NCBI RefSeq assembly: GCF_036669915.1
Contig: NC_089322.1
Coordinates: forward strand, 1,808,501 to 1,872,500
Direction of reading: 5' to 3'
DNA: 64,000 nucleotides
Source: Pocillopora verrucosa
Lineage: Eukaryota > Cnidaria > Anthozoa > Scleractinia > Pocilloporidae
Made by a program: the position numbers and the translations under genes. The notes under the pieces were generated by a model that was not told the origin of the DNA, did no database searches, and saw only the letters and a list, made by a program, of their open reading frames with translations. Positions 22,901 through 33,438 of the stretch are shown here, piece after piece. The stretch's first letter is position 1. Every line of letters begins with the position of its first letter.

Positions 22901-23125
22901 TTTGAAGCCATTTACCATCGTAGAATGGATCCTCTCCAAAGTTTGCAGGACTGTATCGGAGAAGTCAGTCTGGTTACCTTCGATAATGCTTAAGGAGTCA
23001 TTTATGTCCGACAATTTAGCTGCAAGACTAGATTGATCGGACCTTTCCAGCTTCTCATGTAAATCTTTGAGTCTGCTCAAGACTTGGCGAAATTCGGATA
23101 CATTTGAGGCTCTGCTAGATGCCAT
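16970..23125 (-). CDS. Spliced CACTA accessory protein (TnpA-like role inferred)
   Basis: Exons run leftward: 23125-22775 (117 codons, phase 0, donor GTAAGA), 21866-21760, 21431-21322 and 17272-16970 (stop). Phases agree for the last three exons. Exon 1 to 21866 does not join in phase, so a small exon is probably missing; a 38-nt candidate at 22353-22316, with AG and GTAAGT borders, would restore phase. The protein has an N-terminal heptad-rich coiled coil (about residues 10-95), a basic patch SRKRKIARH, a Lys/Arg-rich middle (NKRKRRQ, EQKRRQRIKR), an acidic stretch SSDESDGEDD, and a C-terminal WRTEEVSSFFKELD...VGRPSTRS block I recall from other coral repeat proteins. The first exon is head to head with the transposase 356 bases away. 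A DNA-binding or transposition-helper role is inferred from this layout. Confidence 0.65.
17285..20766 (+). pseudogene. LINE endonuclease-reverse transcriptase ORF, disrupted
   Basis: The apurinic-type endonuclease covers about residues 1-230: SETHLSD near residue 34, GKGGGVGVYIS near 60, GDINCNY near 143 and the catalytic SDHDMIG near 207. The reverse transcriptase follows (about 480-760), with FIDLSKAFDTISHSGLL, TGVPQGSILGPILF and YADDSVIY, and then a CR1/L2-type C-terminal domain (SFYYQGAKTFNNLP). A 683-bp tandem duplication, not a multiple of three, breaks the frame just after the first copy. The first frame runs on to 20047 with unrelated residues, and the true C-terminus is reached only through the second copy (ending 20766). 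Apart from this duplication the ORF looks intact. Confidence 0.85.
19211..20576. repeat. Exact 683-bp tandem duplication
   Basis: Positions 19211-19893 and 19894-20576 read the same base for base as far as I compared them, and their translations are identical over more than 180 residues. The junction shares GAAGTATCC with the left boundary (GGGAAGTATCC versus TTCGAAGTATCC), so the joint has only 3-4 bases of microhomology. Confidence 0.9.
21015..22315. other. Introns of the accessory gene
   Basis: Apart from the two exons at 21322-21431 and 21760-21866 this is intronic. The splice borders seen on the minus strand are TTTTTCAG before 21431, GTAAGAG after 21322, CCAACAG before 21866 and GTATGT after 21760. 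Confidence 0.6.
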
Positions 23126-23481
23126 TTCGCGATAAAGAGTTAGGTAAATAGACAGCTTTCACTCGACTTGCAAGTCGCACGTGGAATGCTTGTTGTGAGT
23201 TTTCCCTTCACGAACAAACTAAAACAAGGAATGTGATTGGTCCGATGAAGTGTGCAGTCATAACAATCGATATGATTGGTCAAAAATTTCGTGCATGATG
23301 GTCAGCGGTCTTATGTATGGCGCCAAGAGGGACGCAAAAATTAAAATCCTTCATCAAAGTATTGTTCTTAGTGGTGAATTTAAACAATTAACAAAATTTA
23401 TTAAGTATTTGACAAGATTTTATCCTGTATTTTGGGATCGAAGTTCCTTTTTCGTTATTTCGCTGATTGGAGCACCTTACA
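23126..23481. promoter_or_regulatory. Divergent promoter region of the CACTA genes
   Basis: The 356 bases between the two opposed start codons must hold both promoters. CCAAT-type text occurs in both orientations (GATTGGTC at 23235 and again near 23274). There is no unambiguous TATA box. Confidence 0.5.
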
Positions 23482-26400
23482 ATGCCAAAAAGAAGCTTTC
23501 CTCGCGAACTGAATCGGCGGAATAGGCGTCGAATTTATTGTTCTAGATGTGGAAATAGTTACTCCTATTCTGGAGCGAGGACACACGTTTGCCCGGACAG
23601 TTCTGGCGATGAAATCCACCGAGACGCTGATGATGCTCCACAGCTTTTGTCAAACGGCAACTTATGCAATGGCGATGGCCTTGAGACAGAGTCGCCGATC
23701 AACTGCCATGAGGTAGATGAGGGCATCGATGGAACTGAGGCGGAACTCATCGATAGCCCTTTGTCTCCAGATCTTAGAAGAAGACTCAAGGACCGATTAA
23801 GGAAACGTTTTAGCGAAGAAGATCTGTCTTACTTTGAGGACGACGATGAAGAGATCGAAGCATATGAAAGTGGTAGAAATGTCAGGGAAGATTCTGTGAA
23901 CGAAGACTGGTCTGGTTTTCCAAATGCTCAAGACTCTGAAGAGGATTTTGAGCAGAATCAATCAACTGAGAATGCCGATGAATATTCACCCTCAATCTCC
24001 GACAGATGCGGTATTCTTGTATTTTGGTTGTTATTGTTTCTAGTATCCTGGCAGTCAGCTTTTTTTGTTACAGACTCAGCTGTTGAAATGCTACTCAAAT
24101 TTCTTAGTCGTTTCTTGGGGCTTCTTGGAACTTTTGATGAGAATGGTATAATTTCTAGACTTTCAAAACGTTTGCCAAGTACGCTTTACAAGTTAAGGAA
24201 GAACCTTGGGCTACTAGGAAATGATGAATTTATTAAATATGTTGTGTGCCCAAATTGCAAAAACCTGTATGATTACAAAGACTGCATCCAGAACCGTTGT
24301 GGAAGGCAAGTTTCAGCTCGATGTAAGTTTGTACCATGGTCAAGACACCCACACAGGAGTCGCAGAGGTAAGAAACTACTTAGCAGTCAGTTCATTTTAT
24401 GTGCATGTGATGTATTCCTCCTCAAACTCATTAATTATTCTGAGGTTATTGGCCAATGAGTGGAAAGTATTTTGTCACATGCATAAATCTAGATACTTGA
24501 TAAAGATGTATATCTGTATTTCGTCACATGCATGAATCCAGATATCCAATAAAAACACATCCAGATCATCAGTGATCTGGATATACGTTTCTACTGAATA
24601 TCTAGATTTATGTGTATGTGTAATGCAAATAAGAAAATTACACTACATTTGGGAACACTTTCCTTTAGCAGTTTACCTTGCTCTTCACCCCTTTTCGGGA
24701 TGCGTAAACGGTTAACTGCATTACTTTCTGCCATAATTAAGCTCCAACTAACCATAGAGCTATAAACTAAATGAGCAAAACTACCATAAATTTAGCACAC
24801 ACTTTGAATCCCCCAAAGAAACCCCAAAGAGACAACAGATGGATAGTTGCTGATAAAATGTCCAAAATTATGCAACCAATGAAAAGAGCATAACAATAAT
24901 GTGACAATTTAGGTGATGATTGAAATAGGCAGTTTGAGAAGCAAGCTAAAAGGCTCTTGCTTCAGGTTTGGTTGTGGCATCCAAACATCTCAAAACAAAT
25001 TAAACCAGCAGCCTTGTGCTTTCATTTCGTGTTTCTCAACATTTGGATGCCACAATCAAACCCTTGCACTTGTTTTTTATATACTACATCAAAGATATTG
25101 GGGGAGCAAAACTGGTGAGTTGCTGCATACTTAAAATGAAGATTATTTTGCTTATTAGAAAAACTGTGGACTTTTCTCATCATCTTGGAGAGGGTTTTCT
25201 GGAAGTGAACGAGTTTCAATGAGTATGCAATGAGTACTCAGTAAGAAAGAATTTTTGATTTCTATATTAAATTATAGGTTTTCCACATGAGCTGGGTTTG
25301 TATAACTTTTGAAGTTTTTTTCCCTAGGTCCTTGTGATGAAATACTACTAAAGACTGTTCAGACTGGAACAAAAACATTTCTTTATCCAAGAATGGTGTA
25401 TCCATATAACTCAATTGTGAAGTCTTTGCAGCGTCTTCTGGCTAGACCTGGACTGTGGAACAAATGTCAAGAATGGAGAAATCAGGTTTCCTCTGCAAAT
25501 GTTAAGACAGATATCTACCAAGGGAATGTTTGGAGGGAGCTGTCTTCAACTGGGTTTCTTTCAAACTCGAACAGCTTAGCTTTCATGCTTAATGTAGATT
25601 GGTTCAGACCTCATAAGCATTCACCAGGATCAGTTGGAGTTGTGTATCTTGTTCTACTTAATTTACCTCGTCATGAAAGATATAGACTTGAGAACATCAT
25701 AGTTACTGGAATTCTGCCTGGACCTTCAGAGCCAAAGCTAACTGCCAACACTTTCCTTGAACCGCTTGTGAGAGAGTTACAAGCTTTGTGGGCCTGTAAG
25801 GAATGATTCTCAGTTCATGGTAGTTTTTTTAAACGACCAATAAAGGTTGGACTCATTTGTGTCTCCTCAGACATTCCAGCCACAAGAAAAATAGGGGGAT
25901 TTCTAGGTCACATGTCATCACAAGGGTGTTCTCGCTGTAAGAAATCTTTTGGTTCTAGAGATGGCCTCGATTTTAGTGGTTTTGATCGAGAAAACTGGAG
26001 CCCCAGAACATCCTCTGAGCATAAGTGTTCTGCAAAAAGAACAATGGATGAAACCAGCCCTACTGCACAACAAAAACTGTGTTCTCAGTTAGGTGCTAGG
26101 TATTCAGTTCTGCAAGAACTAGACTATTTTGATTGTATTCGCTACTTTGTTGTGGACCCCATGCACAATCTTTATCTGGGAACAGCCAAACACATCATGA
26201 AAAATGTGTGGCTTAATGAAAAAAATGATTTCATATCTGATGAGGACTTTCAAAGGATCCAAGAACTGGTCGATGGGATGACAGTGCCTCAAGATATTGG
26301 ACGCATACCTGGAAAGATTGCCAACAGTTTTTCAGGATTTACTGCTGATCAATGGAAGAACTGGACAGTAGTTTATTCATTGTTTGCTTTAAAAGGAGTT

Positions 26401-26528
26401 CTCCCTGAAAACCACCTTGAGTGTTGGCGTCATTTTGTCCTTGCCTGTAAAACTCTTGGAAAGAAAATTCTTACTGATGATGATATTGAGCAAGGGGACA
26501 GACATTTAATGGAATTTTGTCACACAAG
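23482..26528 (+). CDS. TNP2-type CACTA transposase, C-terminally truncated
   Basis: Exons 23482-24367, 25328-25795 and 25871-26528 join in phase (G|GT gives Gly, T|AC gives Tyr), with GTAAGA, GTAAGG and GTACAC donors and CCCTAG and CCTCAG acceptors. The protein starts with a zinc-finger-like CSRCG...HVC motif (about residues 16-34), then an acidic region, then a hydrophobic segment (WLLLFLVSWQSAFFVTDSAV) typical of animal members. The transposase_21/TNP2 core has LNVDWFRPHKHS (first catalytic Asp), LENIIVTGILPGPSEP, CSRCKKSF with DFSGFDRENW, and FVVDPMHNLYLGT (second Asp plus His), then ENHLECWRHFVLACK. Exon 3 ends at a donor with no following exon found, so the C-terminal region is lost. The role is cut-and-paste of the element in the nucleus; this copy is probably inactive. 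Confidence 0.85.
24476..24620. repeat. Imperfect inverted repeat inside transposase intron 1
   Basis: The outer arms CACATGCATAAATCTAGATA and TATCTAGATTTATGTG mirror each other around a central CCAGATCATCAGTGATCTGG hairpin. This is probably a small foldback insertion. Confidence 0.6.
24965..25072. repeat. Second hairpin inside transposase intron 1
   Basis: GGTTTGGTTGTGGCATCCAA (from 24965) pairs with TTGGATGCCACAATCAAACC (ending about 25072). The ~20-bp arms are almost perfect. It is probably a short MITE or foldback. Confidence 0.7.
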
Positions 26529-27103
26529 GTACACATGTCCAAATTGAACGGAATTGGAAAGACTCACCAGGAGAGTATATTTGTTGTAGAACTTAAATTA
26601 AAACTTCGCTCGCTTTTTTTTTATTATGAACAAATTGCTCGAGAAAATTCAGATATTAATGAATGAAAGTTCCATCGTTCAGTTCAACTGTAACCAAATA
26701 CCTCACGTTTCAACTTTCTGGGTACTTTTTGTGAACGATTAAAATTAATTGCAGACGGTTTTTAGGCCGCTTGTCAACCAACGTAATGACACTATTGTTT
26801 ATACAAATTCATTCTGAAACCAATATTTTTCTGTCAACCAAAGTGATTTGATAGAGAGAAAAGGGAGGATTCATAAGTTATTTATTGGCTTGAGGTAGTG
26901 ACCGACGTGTTTGCTTAAAAATACTGCCCAGCCGGAGAACGAGGTATATTTATGAAAAATGACAACGAAAGTTGGGATGTACTCGGCGATTCACGAAAGC
27001 GTTAACGTGGCCCGTGGGCAGCGATAGGAAAATACTGACCGGGTAAAGAACCAATCAGATTGCAAGATTCGTTACCGTGCCCTCTAAAAAAACAATAAAT
27101 TTT
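26529..27103. other. Joint between CACTA remnant and receptor fragment
   Basis: 26529-26880 is unassigned AT-rich DNA. About 26885-27095 resembles a dispersed cnidarian repeat (ACCAATCAGATTGCAAGATT, TTACCGTGCCCTCT) and ends exactly where receptor sequence starts at 27104. The right part of the CACTA element and the 3' half of the receptor are both absent here. Confidence 0.55.
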
Positions 27104-27681
27104 GATATACACCACGAATGTGATAATAAAACTGAAAGCAAAATTAATTGTACCTGCAAGATCCCAAGTACTAAGAAGCCCCCACAATATCATCAGAGAA
27201 ACAAATACACTATACACCATGGCCATATGCCAATCACAATAATAACAACACGCCTGTGAGTCACAAGCTCTTGGTATCTGAGATGAAGATGAACAGCTAA
27301 GAGCCTGTCTACACTTACAGCCACAACACCAAAGAACAAGGCAGCTGATAATAAACTACTTGAAATCGTCCGCACTTGTTGAGTGTTACAGCTAGGATTG
27401 TCTAATCGAAGCCAGTTGATAAGAAAGACAGTGTATAATGGTTGACTAAACAAACCGACAGCAACATCCAAGCAGGCAAGACTTATCAGCAGAGTTTTCA
27501 AAGTGTTTGGCATTGTTGAAGTTTTGTGTATGGCGTAGATTGTCACAATATTCAATATGAAGGCGGTGTAACTAAGAAAAATGTTAAAGACACAGTTGGC
27601 GATACAAGTCGAACGAAGATCTTCAAGCTCGGTGAATATGGGCAAAAATTGCGAAGACTGCCTACAATACAATTTGCTCAT
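27104..27681 (-). pseudogene. Class A GPCR, truncated and frameshifted
   Basis: It starts at 27681 like its paralogs (MSKLYC), keeps TM1-TM4 with LACLD and a DRL in place of DRF, then has about 5 extra bases near 27220 (CACCATGGCCATATG against CACCCATATG), which shift the frame inside TM4. TM5 follows in another frame, and homology ends at 27104 against repeat DNA, so TM6, TM7 and the tail are gone. The N-glycosylation site after Cys6 is also lost (CRQSS). Confidence 0.9.
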
Positions 27682-28319
27682 GATTTTCGGTTACTTATAA
27701 AACGTTGGAGCCGCTATTTCAGAAAAATACTGTTTGGTTTCCGATATTTTTTAGCAGGCCAACTTCTCTTAAGACTTACTGAGAATAACAACGATGGTAC
27801 CCTCCGTCATTGAACGTTCAAGTAAAGAGACCTCAGACCTCGGCAGATGGTTGCAGCCGATGCTGAGATGGGAAATTAAAAGAAAATAAATGGCTTGAGT
27901 GAATGACGGCTACCGGAAGTAAATTTTTTCTTGGGAATGCTATTGCGCAAGTGCGAACAGGTGGAAAACCGCGTGCTCGATCTGTGAACGACGTGAAAAC
28001 AGGCGACTCGAGGTTCTATAGAAAACGGCAGATTCAAATCCTAATAAACAAGGTAAATTTTTGAATTTCGTTCACTTTTTGCCAGCATCTTCCAGCTTTG
28101 CGCTTTTTCTCGGCCGTGCCTTCTAGTGGGGCGATTACATGTGGATACAGTTTCCAACGAAGGATTTTTTCCAACAGGTACTTTAAGTTAAAAACAATGT
28201 TTGCTAACAAGCATCCAAGTTCAGCCAAATCCTTGTAAGTTTTTCTGTAAAATTAGAACTTGTGTATTAGATTCGACTGTAAATAGAATTAACCCTTGAT
28301 TCGTAATTCTCCTCCGTAG
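27682..28319. other. Receptor 5' flank, then unassigned DNA
   Basis: 27682-27890 is the minus-strand receptor 5' flank. 27900-28319 shows no family I recognise. Confidence 0.5.
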
Positions 28320-28725
28320 AATGCAATGGACCGATGAGCCTCATACCCTCCTTCTGCGAGAGATTTTAGCCTCGGAACCCTTCAAATACTAACCTCGAAC
28401 TTAACAGCGCAGTAATCTGTGGAATACTGTAGTTGTTCACTTAATGATGTTACGAATCCAGCCTTGACGGTTACCTAAAGAGCCGTGAAAGACAAATTTT
28501 GTTTCTTGAAAGAGAAATATCTCGCTAAAAAGAGAGAGCAGGATAAAGCATAGATGTAGAGGAGACCGAGTTGATGTGCTTCTTGAGGAAATCATCGAGA
28601 AAGAGAAGTATTATGAATCAGAATACAAGGATAAAGATGAAGAGCATGAAAGAAAAGTTGAGAAAGGAAAGGCCACTGCCAGTAGTATGCGGCAAAAAGC
28701 AATAGAAAGCCTTGTTCCTTGAAGA
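28320..28725 (+). pseudogene. Degraded Myb/SANT-like gene
   Basis: Text after an acceptor-like CTCCGTAG reads MQWTDEPHTLLLREILASEP, a good match to the first helix of the Myb/SANT-type domain found in many cnidarian transposon-linked proteins. Fragments of the rest of the domain follow with several stops and frame changes. The end reads DVLLEEIIEKEKYYESEYKD and RKVEKGKATASSMRQKAIES, matching the coiled-coil tail these proteins have. It has no open frame across its length and is clearly dead. Whether it came from a transposon or a host gene is unknown. Confidence 0.6.
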
Positions 28726-30284
28726 GAATGCATCTTACGAGAAAATGAACCCTTCATCATTTATGACCTCTGATAAATGATAAAGTGTGAAAAGATCACG
28801 AATTTCTAAACGTATTGGATTGAGTGGATCTTAAAGCTCAGTTTCCCGCGCAAACGACACCGTAGTCTAACCAGGCTCTCCTCCGTGATGATGTTCTCAA
28901 TAGAAGCCCCCGACCCTATTGTCAATTTCAATTTTCCTCGATTATCTCCATTCGCTTAACACGTGCAACTTAAAAAGATAAAAAGATAAGTTGCTTAATT
29001 ACGGACCGATAATTTTTTATGGGGGACGGGAGGGGGGAAAAGGGGGGGGGGTTTGGGGTGTCACGATAAAATTTACCTGGTTCCCCCATAAGCCTCCGTA
29101 ATACTCTTATGATCCTGCCTCATTGGCAGTTCAATGGCAGCCAATTCTCTATAGTTCTGTAAAGGGTAGTCAGCTGGAAGTCTGCTAGTGGTGCCAGACC
29201 TCCAGCATACCTCTCTCCCCGATATCGTCTCAAGTCTTCCCACGGGCAGAGGTCTGCCGATAGGAAGTCTCGTGCCCACCCCTTTCTCGGCCAATCGGTT
29301 GTAACGTACATTTCCGTTACAGTAAGATCTGGGTACGAGATTATATTGGCCCGCAAGCTACTGAATTTGAGCGAAACCGTTAGTTTTTGGCAGTAATCTA
29401 AACTGCAAATGAACAAAGGGGGTGCGTTTCTAAAACTGACGCAAAAAGCATCACTCGAGCTATTTCATGCTTTGACAGTCCGCCTATTCTTGTTTCGGGT
29501 TCTCGTTCGCTAATTATGATGCGGATAAGACTGGTGTTGTTATTTCGACACGCATGTGAAGCCTGCTTTATTCTAAAATTGACGTTGGAATTTTCTAAAA
29601 ATGGTTCCCAGAGATTTACATGCTACATATTTGCACCTCAAAGGCGAAGACCACACTAAGCTCGTCTTAGTTCCCCCATAGATACCGATGAGGTGCGTTA
29701 AAATGAACATGGACTACAAACAAATGTAGAAACGAAAGAAGCAAATTGATTCTCGTTGCATTCTTTGTATAATATTAAGTCTTGCTAAAGCTACAAAAAA
29801 TAGGCAACATCAACAACACAGGTACACGAAATTAAGCAGGTATCCCTTGGGGAAATAATGCAGACGTTACATAATATATTGTTTCAATTTCAAACCAGGA
29901 AATGAATAATGTACGCAAAAGTAAAACATAGTTAAGAGCTTGCGGTCCTGCTGGAAGCTGTCATAAAAATTTCACTCTTTCCGTTTACACGCTTGCTTAC
30001 TCTACAGCTTTTCCGTCATGTCAGTTCTTCATTCTTCAGTTTCCAAAGCCGTACAGCGTGGCGGTCGCCGTCTTGCTTTTGGCATGTTCAGTGTATGTCA
30101 CAGCTTTGTGTATAACGTTTTCGAGAAAATTTTGACAACTCAGCAAGTTTCTTCATAAATGAGTCCTGAAATGAGCTTCACACCACCTTTCTTGGCCGGC
30201 TTGGTTATACCCTTAGAGTTGTCTCTTAGAATTTTTTTTGTGACGTTTCGCACCTCCTTTACCCAAACGTTTTTCCAAAAAGGT
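28726..30284. other. Receptor-flank repeats, no gene
   Basis: About 28930-29420 is the fuller copy of a flank repeat shared with 62680-63200 (TTCAATGGCAGCCAATTCTC, TCAAGTCTTCCCACGGGCAG). It includes a G-run near 29020-29056. About 29980-30170 is the inverted counterpart of 9770-10020. The rest is unassigned. Confidence 0.55.
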
Positions 30285-31203
30285 GTTTATGTTCACGACA
30301 GTACACGGCTCAAAGCTTTGATAAGTCATTTTTTATTTAGCCATAGTTGATAAGAGGGGAATTCCATTGAATCATCTTTGAAAAAGCTATAACTCATAAA
30401 AAAGCGAGTTCTTGTTACCAATATAAGTATTACACTAGGAAGGACTGAGATAAATTCCGCCATGAAAATTTTCCTTACCTTAATGAGAACACACTTTTAC
30501 GGGCATAAAGGGATAAAGCATTTGTTTGCACTAATTATAATTAATGGATCACGTTGCAGGCAGATATCATGCAATATTTTCCTTCAATTTACCACTTTTC
30601 ACTTTGAAGGGTAACTTTTATTGCCAACAAAAAAAGTTTCATCGTTATTGCTTTCGTTTGCACAAATCTGACGATTAACTAAGCTTGTTTGCAAAATAAG
30701 TAAAAACAAAAAACAAAAACAAAGCGAAAATAGTTGTTAAGTAATTTGTTGTGACCATGAAATAACAGCGTTTTCTTAATTTACTTTTTCCGATGATATG
30801 GCATGGAACTTTTATCTTAAATAACTAAATTTTACTTCGACAGTTCACTTATCGCATGTCCATGCTGAACAAGATATAGTTCTTTTGTGGTTTATATTAA
30901 TTTGCAGGAAGATTTAAGTGCAAGTAATTTTTAAATTACGTGCACTTAAATTTTTAGCCACTTAAAAGTGGCTAAAAATAGCGTACTGGAGTAGTATACG
31001 GGGCTCACATTAATAAACAGTCAACTCCTTAACTCCCCCATTAATATGCAATTTGGAGAAAGTTTAAAGCAAGCAGGTAATGAGAATGACTAAGATGATC
31101 AATTTAGGGACATGGTATCGATAGCAAGATGGTCACGAATAAATGACAAATGAATATAAGGTATGATTATGAGTGAAGGGAATAAAGTTCCAGCTCTTTC
31201 ATT
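30285..31203. repeat. Module B followed by inverted module A
   Basis: Module B begins with ACAGTACACGGCTCAAAG. From about 31020 it continues as inverted module A and breaks off at 31203 (CTCTTTCATTA), where foreign sequence begins. Confidence 0.7.
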
Positions 31204-32330
31204 ATCCATCTTCTCCCAACTAGCATAATCGTTTCTCTCGACCCGTGTCCCCTTTCGTCCATATTTCGACGGCGGTAATGTCTCCGTGCGGGGTTGTGGT
31301 GGCGATTCCCTGCTTTGGTATTCGCGACTTCCGCTTTAGCGCGTTTCCCCGTTTCAATGGCAAAATTGATGCCACTTTGTCTCGAGCCTTCTCCAACAGC
31401 TCCATGGTTTCGCCGACAGTCTTTTTGATTGATTTCAAACTCTCCAGAAATTCTTCATTCGCATTATGAATAAATTTCTGGCCAGATTAAATATGCCATC
31501 CGTTTGAATCGAACAGCGCATTACCATCTTCAGTTACTTTCGCATTCAGCTCATCGATTTTGACCTTCGGCTTCGAAAGGTCATCAGTGTTGTTCTTAAT
31601 AGTGGTAGCGTCATGACGTTTCGCGCTAAAACTTTCCTCCACGAATCTCCCGGCAACCGCTGGATTATCAGAAGTCACAAAACGCCAACTTGTGATTTAT
31701 TGCTTTCAAAGCCTCGCGAACTTCCCACCGGCGCTTTCTTTCAGTCACGAAACAGCGGCAAAAGTGTCCCTTGTAGGGACAAGTGGTCCAAAAGGACGTT
31801 TAGAATTTTTGCAGAATACTATTCGAGAATTCAGTATATTCACCCTTTGGGTCCAGGAACCACCCTAGGTCTTCATCTTTCAATTTCTGTGGACTTGCAC
31901 TTTCACTTGTTCCCTTACCCGATGTGCCACCAACAGAGTCAGAGGAGTAGCGGGCATCCTTTTTAGAATGGTAAGTCGGCAAACAGCCGCAATAGCCACA
32001 AGTTGCTCCATCTGACCTCATGAAATCCTCGCATTCACCTCAACCGCATTTTCCTCCTTCTGTTCCTCGTACGTCCTTACCCATTATCAAGTTTTCACCG
32101 TGCAATCACACGCCACGCTATTCACTGCTTTGTGCGCAGATGCGGTTGTCTGAATAACACTTCCCGTTAATTATTTTCACTTCCAGTGATTTTTGTCTTG
32201 GAGGAGGTGGGGGAAGGGTCAGATATTTGTGAAGAGTCATACATTAATCCATTCTGGGAAGTGCGACCCACCCCCCCCCACCCCCCCCCCCCCCCCATAA
32301 AAAACGTACCTTCCCTTACTCTTTTGGGGT
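31204..32330 (-). pseudogene. Broken Cys-rich / coiled-coil gene inserted in module A
   Basis: On the minus strand, pieces read in order from about 32082: MGKDVRGTEGGKC, then a Cys-rich block (SDGATCGYCGCLPTYHSKKD), a Ser/Gly-rich linker, a Lys-rich segment (KPKVKIDELNAKVTEDGN) and a helical segment (EEFLESLKSIKKTVGETM) ending in a basic region. The order looks like a single protein with an N-terminal zinc-binding-like motif and a C-terminal coiled coil, now interrupted in several places. I do not recognise the family. It replaces about 240 bases of module A, and a poly-C tract lies beside it at about 32262-32297. Confidence 0.5.
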
Positions 32331-32879
32331 AAAAATTTATTCAAAGCAGAATGCTGCATATGAAAACGAAAACAGAGATGTCTTTAAAGCTAACAATTAG
32401 CCCGCAGATGTTTTCAGGTGATTTTATATAATACAAGCTGACCGGGAATTTTATGAGCTTAAAATTAAGCATGTTTTTTCTTGTGATCTCCTTTCGCCTA
32501 GACGCAGTAATAGATAGGTTTTTGAATTGATTTCACAAATATTTCCAATTTCTAGACAAGTTAATGGGTCAGTTATGTAAAATGTGGTCAAAAAATTAGT
32601 CTCGTAATAAAAGTGCTTAAAAGCTTTTCTTTTGACAGATAGTCGAAGGCTCAAATTTCGGGCTTATCCATGACGATTACGTGACAATTTGAAGTTGAAA
32701 TTTATTATGAAAAATAAGTAATTACCGTTCCTTTTGTGGCATAAATGACAGATGAACTATTTAGGTGGCTTTCTGCTGTAGAAACCCAAATAGTATGCAT
32801 CTACTTCTAACAGCAACGATTACTGCAAAGACTGATTCTCAAATAGCGAGAACTTAGGTATTAGAAAGAGTTCCATAAC
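32331..32879. repeat. Resumed inverted module A and palindrome spacer
   Basis: Inverted module A resumes at TAAAAATTTATTCAAAGCAG and passes into a short spacer copy (about 32730-32860, GACAGATGAACTATTTAGG). No gene is present. Confidence 0.65.
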
Positions 32880-33020
32880 GGATTGTCATTTACAGCTAAA
32901 AGGTGAGACGCATTCGACGCGCTTTCATGGAAATACCGCAGAACATATCTTGGAGAACAAATCAGCCATCTGGCGTAATTTTACAATCGGCGTTCAAGTG
33001 TCGTTCATGTTGATACCGGA
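32880..33020 (+). pseudogene. GPCR C-terminal relic
   Basis: Same relic as at 12236: TTGTCATTTACAGCTAAAAG and the following text match the TM7-tail segment with disruptive changes. It lies upstream of the intact receptor at 33439, in the same order as the 12-kb copy. Confidence 0.7.
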
Positions 33021-33179
33021 ATACCTCAGGGACGGCGGAGCTAGGGGCTGGGGTAAGGGAGGCTTTCAAGGACACATTTTATTTTGTTTTAGTTTGAGTA
33101 TTAACATTTCCAAGATATATGATTGAAAAACAAGCCTCGGAGAAAACTGTCTATTCCAAAAGACAGTCGAACATCTTGA

Positions 33180-33438
33180 CTGCTTACGTCTGTTGATTTG
33201 TCTGACGTAAGTTCTTTCTTTATCATTGGCTTACAACTTTAAAACCCATTCCTAAAGCACAGGATACCTTTTGTCGATGTTCACCACTTTTGGGAGGAAA
33301 GGTAACGTTTTAGGCAGAATGTTGAATCAGCAAAAGAATCGCTGCCCGAAATAGGGAGAAACTGTCCCGCTAAAGAATTGCAACACGTTCAATTTGTTTG
33401 GAATAGAGGGTCCTATCTTTTGTGAGTGAGTTGATATC
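33180..33438 (+). promoter_or_regulatory. Conserved 5' flank of plus-strand receptor
   Basis: Counterpart of 3440-3704. The blocks TTTTGGGAGGAAAGGTAACG, CTGCCCGAAATAGGGAGAAA and GTGAGTGAGTTGATATC precede the ATG. A promoter and 5' UTR role is inferred. Confidence 0.5.

Larger units (their letters stand above)
15486..26528. mobile_element. CACTA/EnSpm-type DNA transposon, right end missing
   Basis: The proposed left terminus is CACTGCAAAAAAAGTGG at 15486, a start typical of animal EnSpm elements. It is followed by an array of short TTTTC/GAAAA motifs, as in CACTA subterminal regions. Inside are two divergently transcribed spliced genes, an accessory protein (minus) and a TNP2-type transposase (plus). 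The transposase stops at a splice donor at 26528 and no matching right terminus (ending in GCAGTG) was found before the receptor fragment at 27104. The element is therefore 3'-truncated and presumably immobile. It was itself invaded by a LINE and carries two small hairpins in a transposase intron. The exact left boundary is inferred, since no partner end or target duplication is available. Confidence 0.7.

Noticed and set aside
23250-23525. Frame at 23250-23525 as a separate gene
   Set aside because: It covers the divergent promoter and overlaps the start of the transposase in another frame; no similarity was recognised.
24368-24459. Transposase continuing past 24367 without splicing
   Set aside because: A good donor (AG|GTAAGA), loss of family resemblance after it and an in-phase acceptor at 25328 favour splicing.
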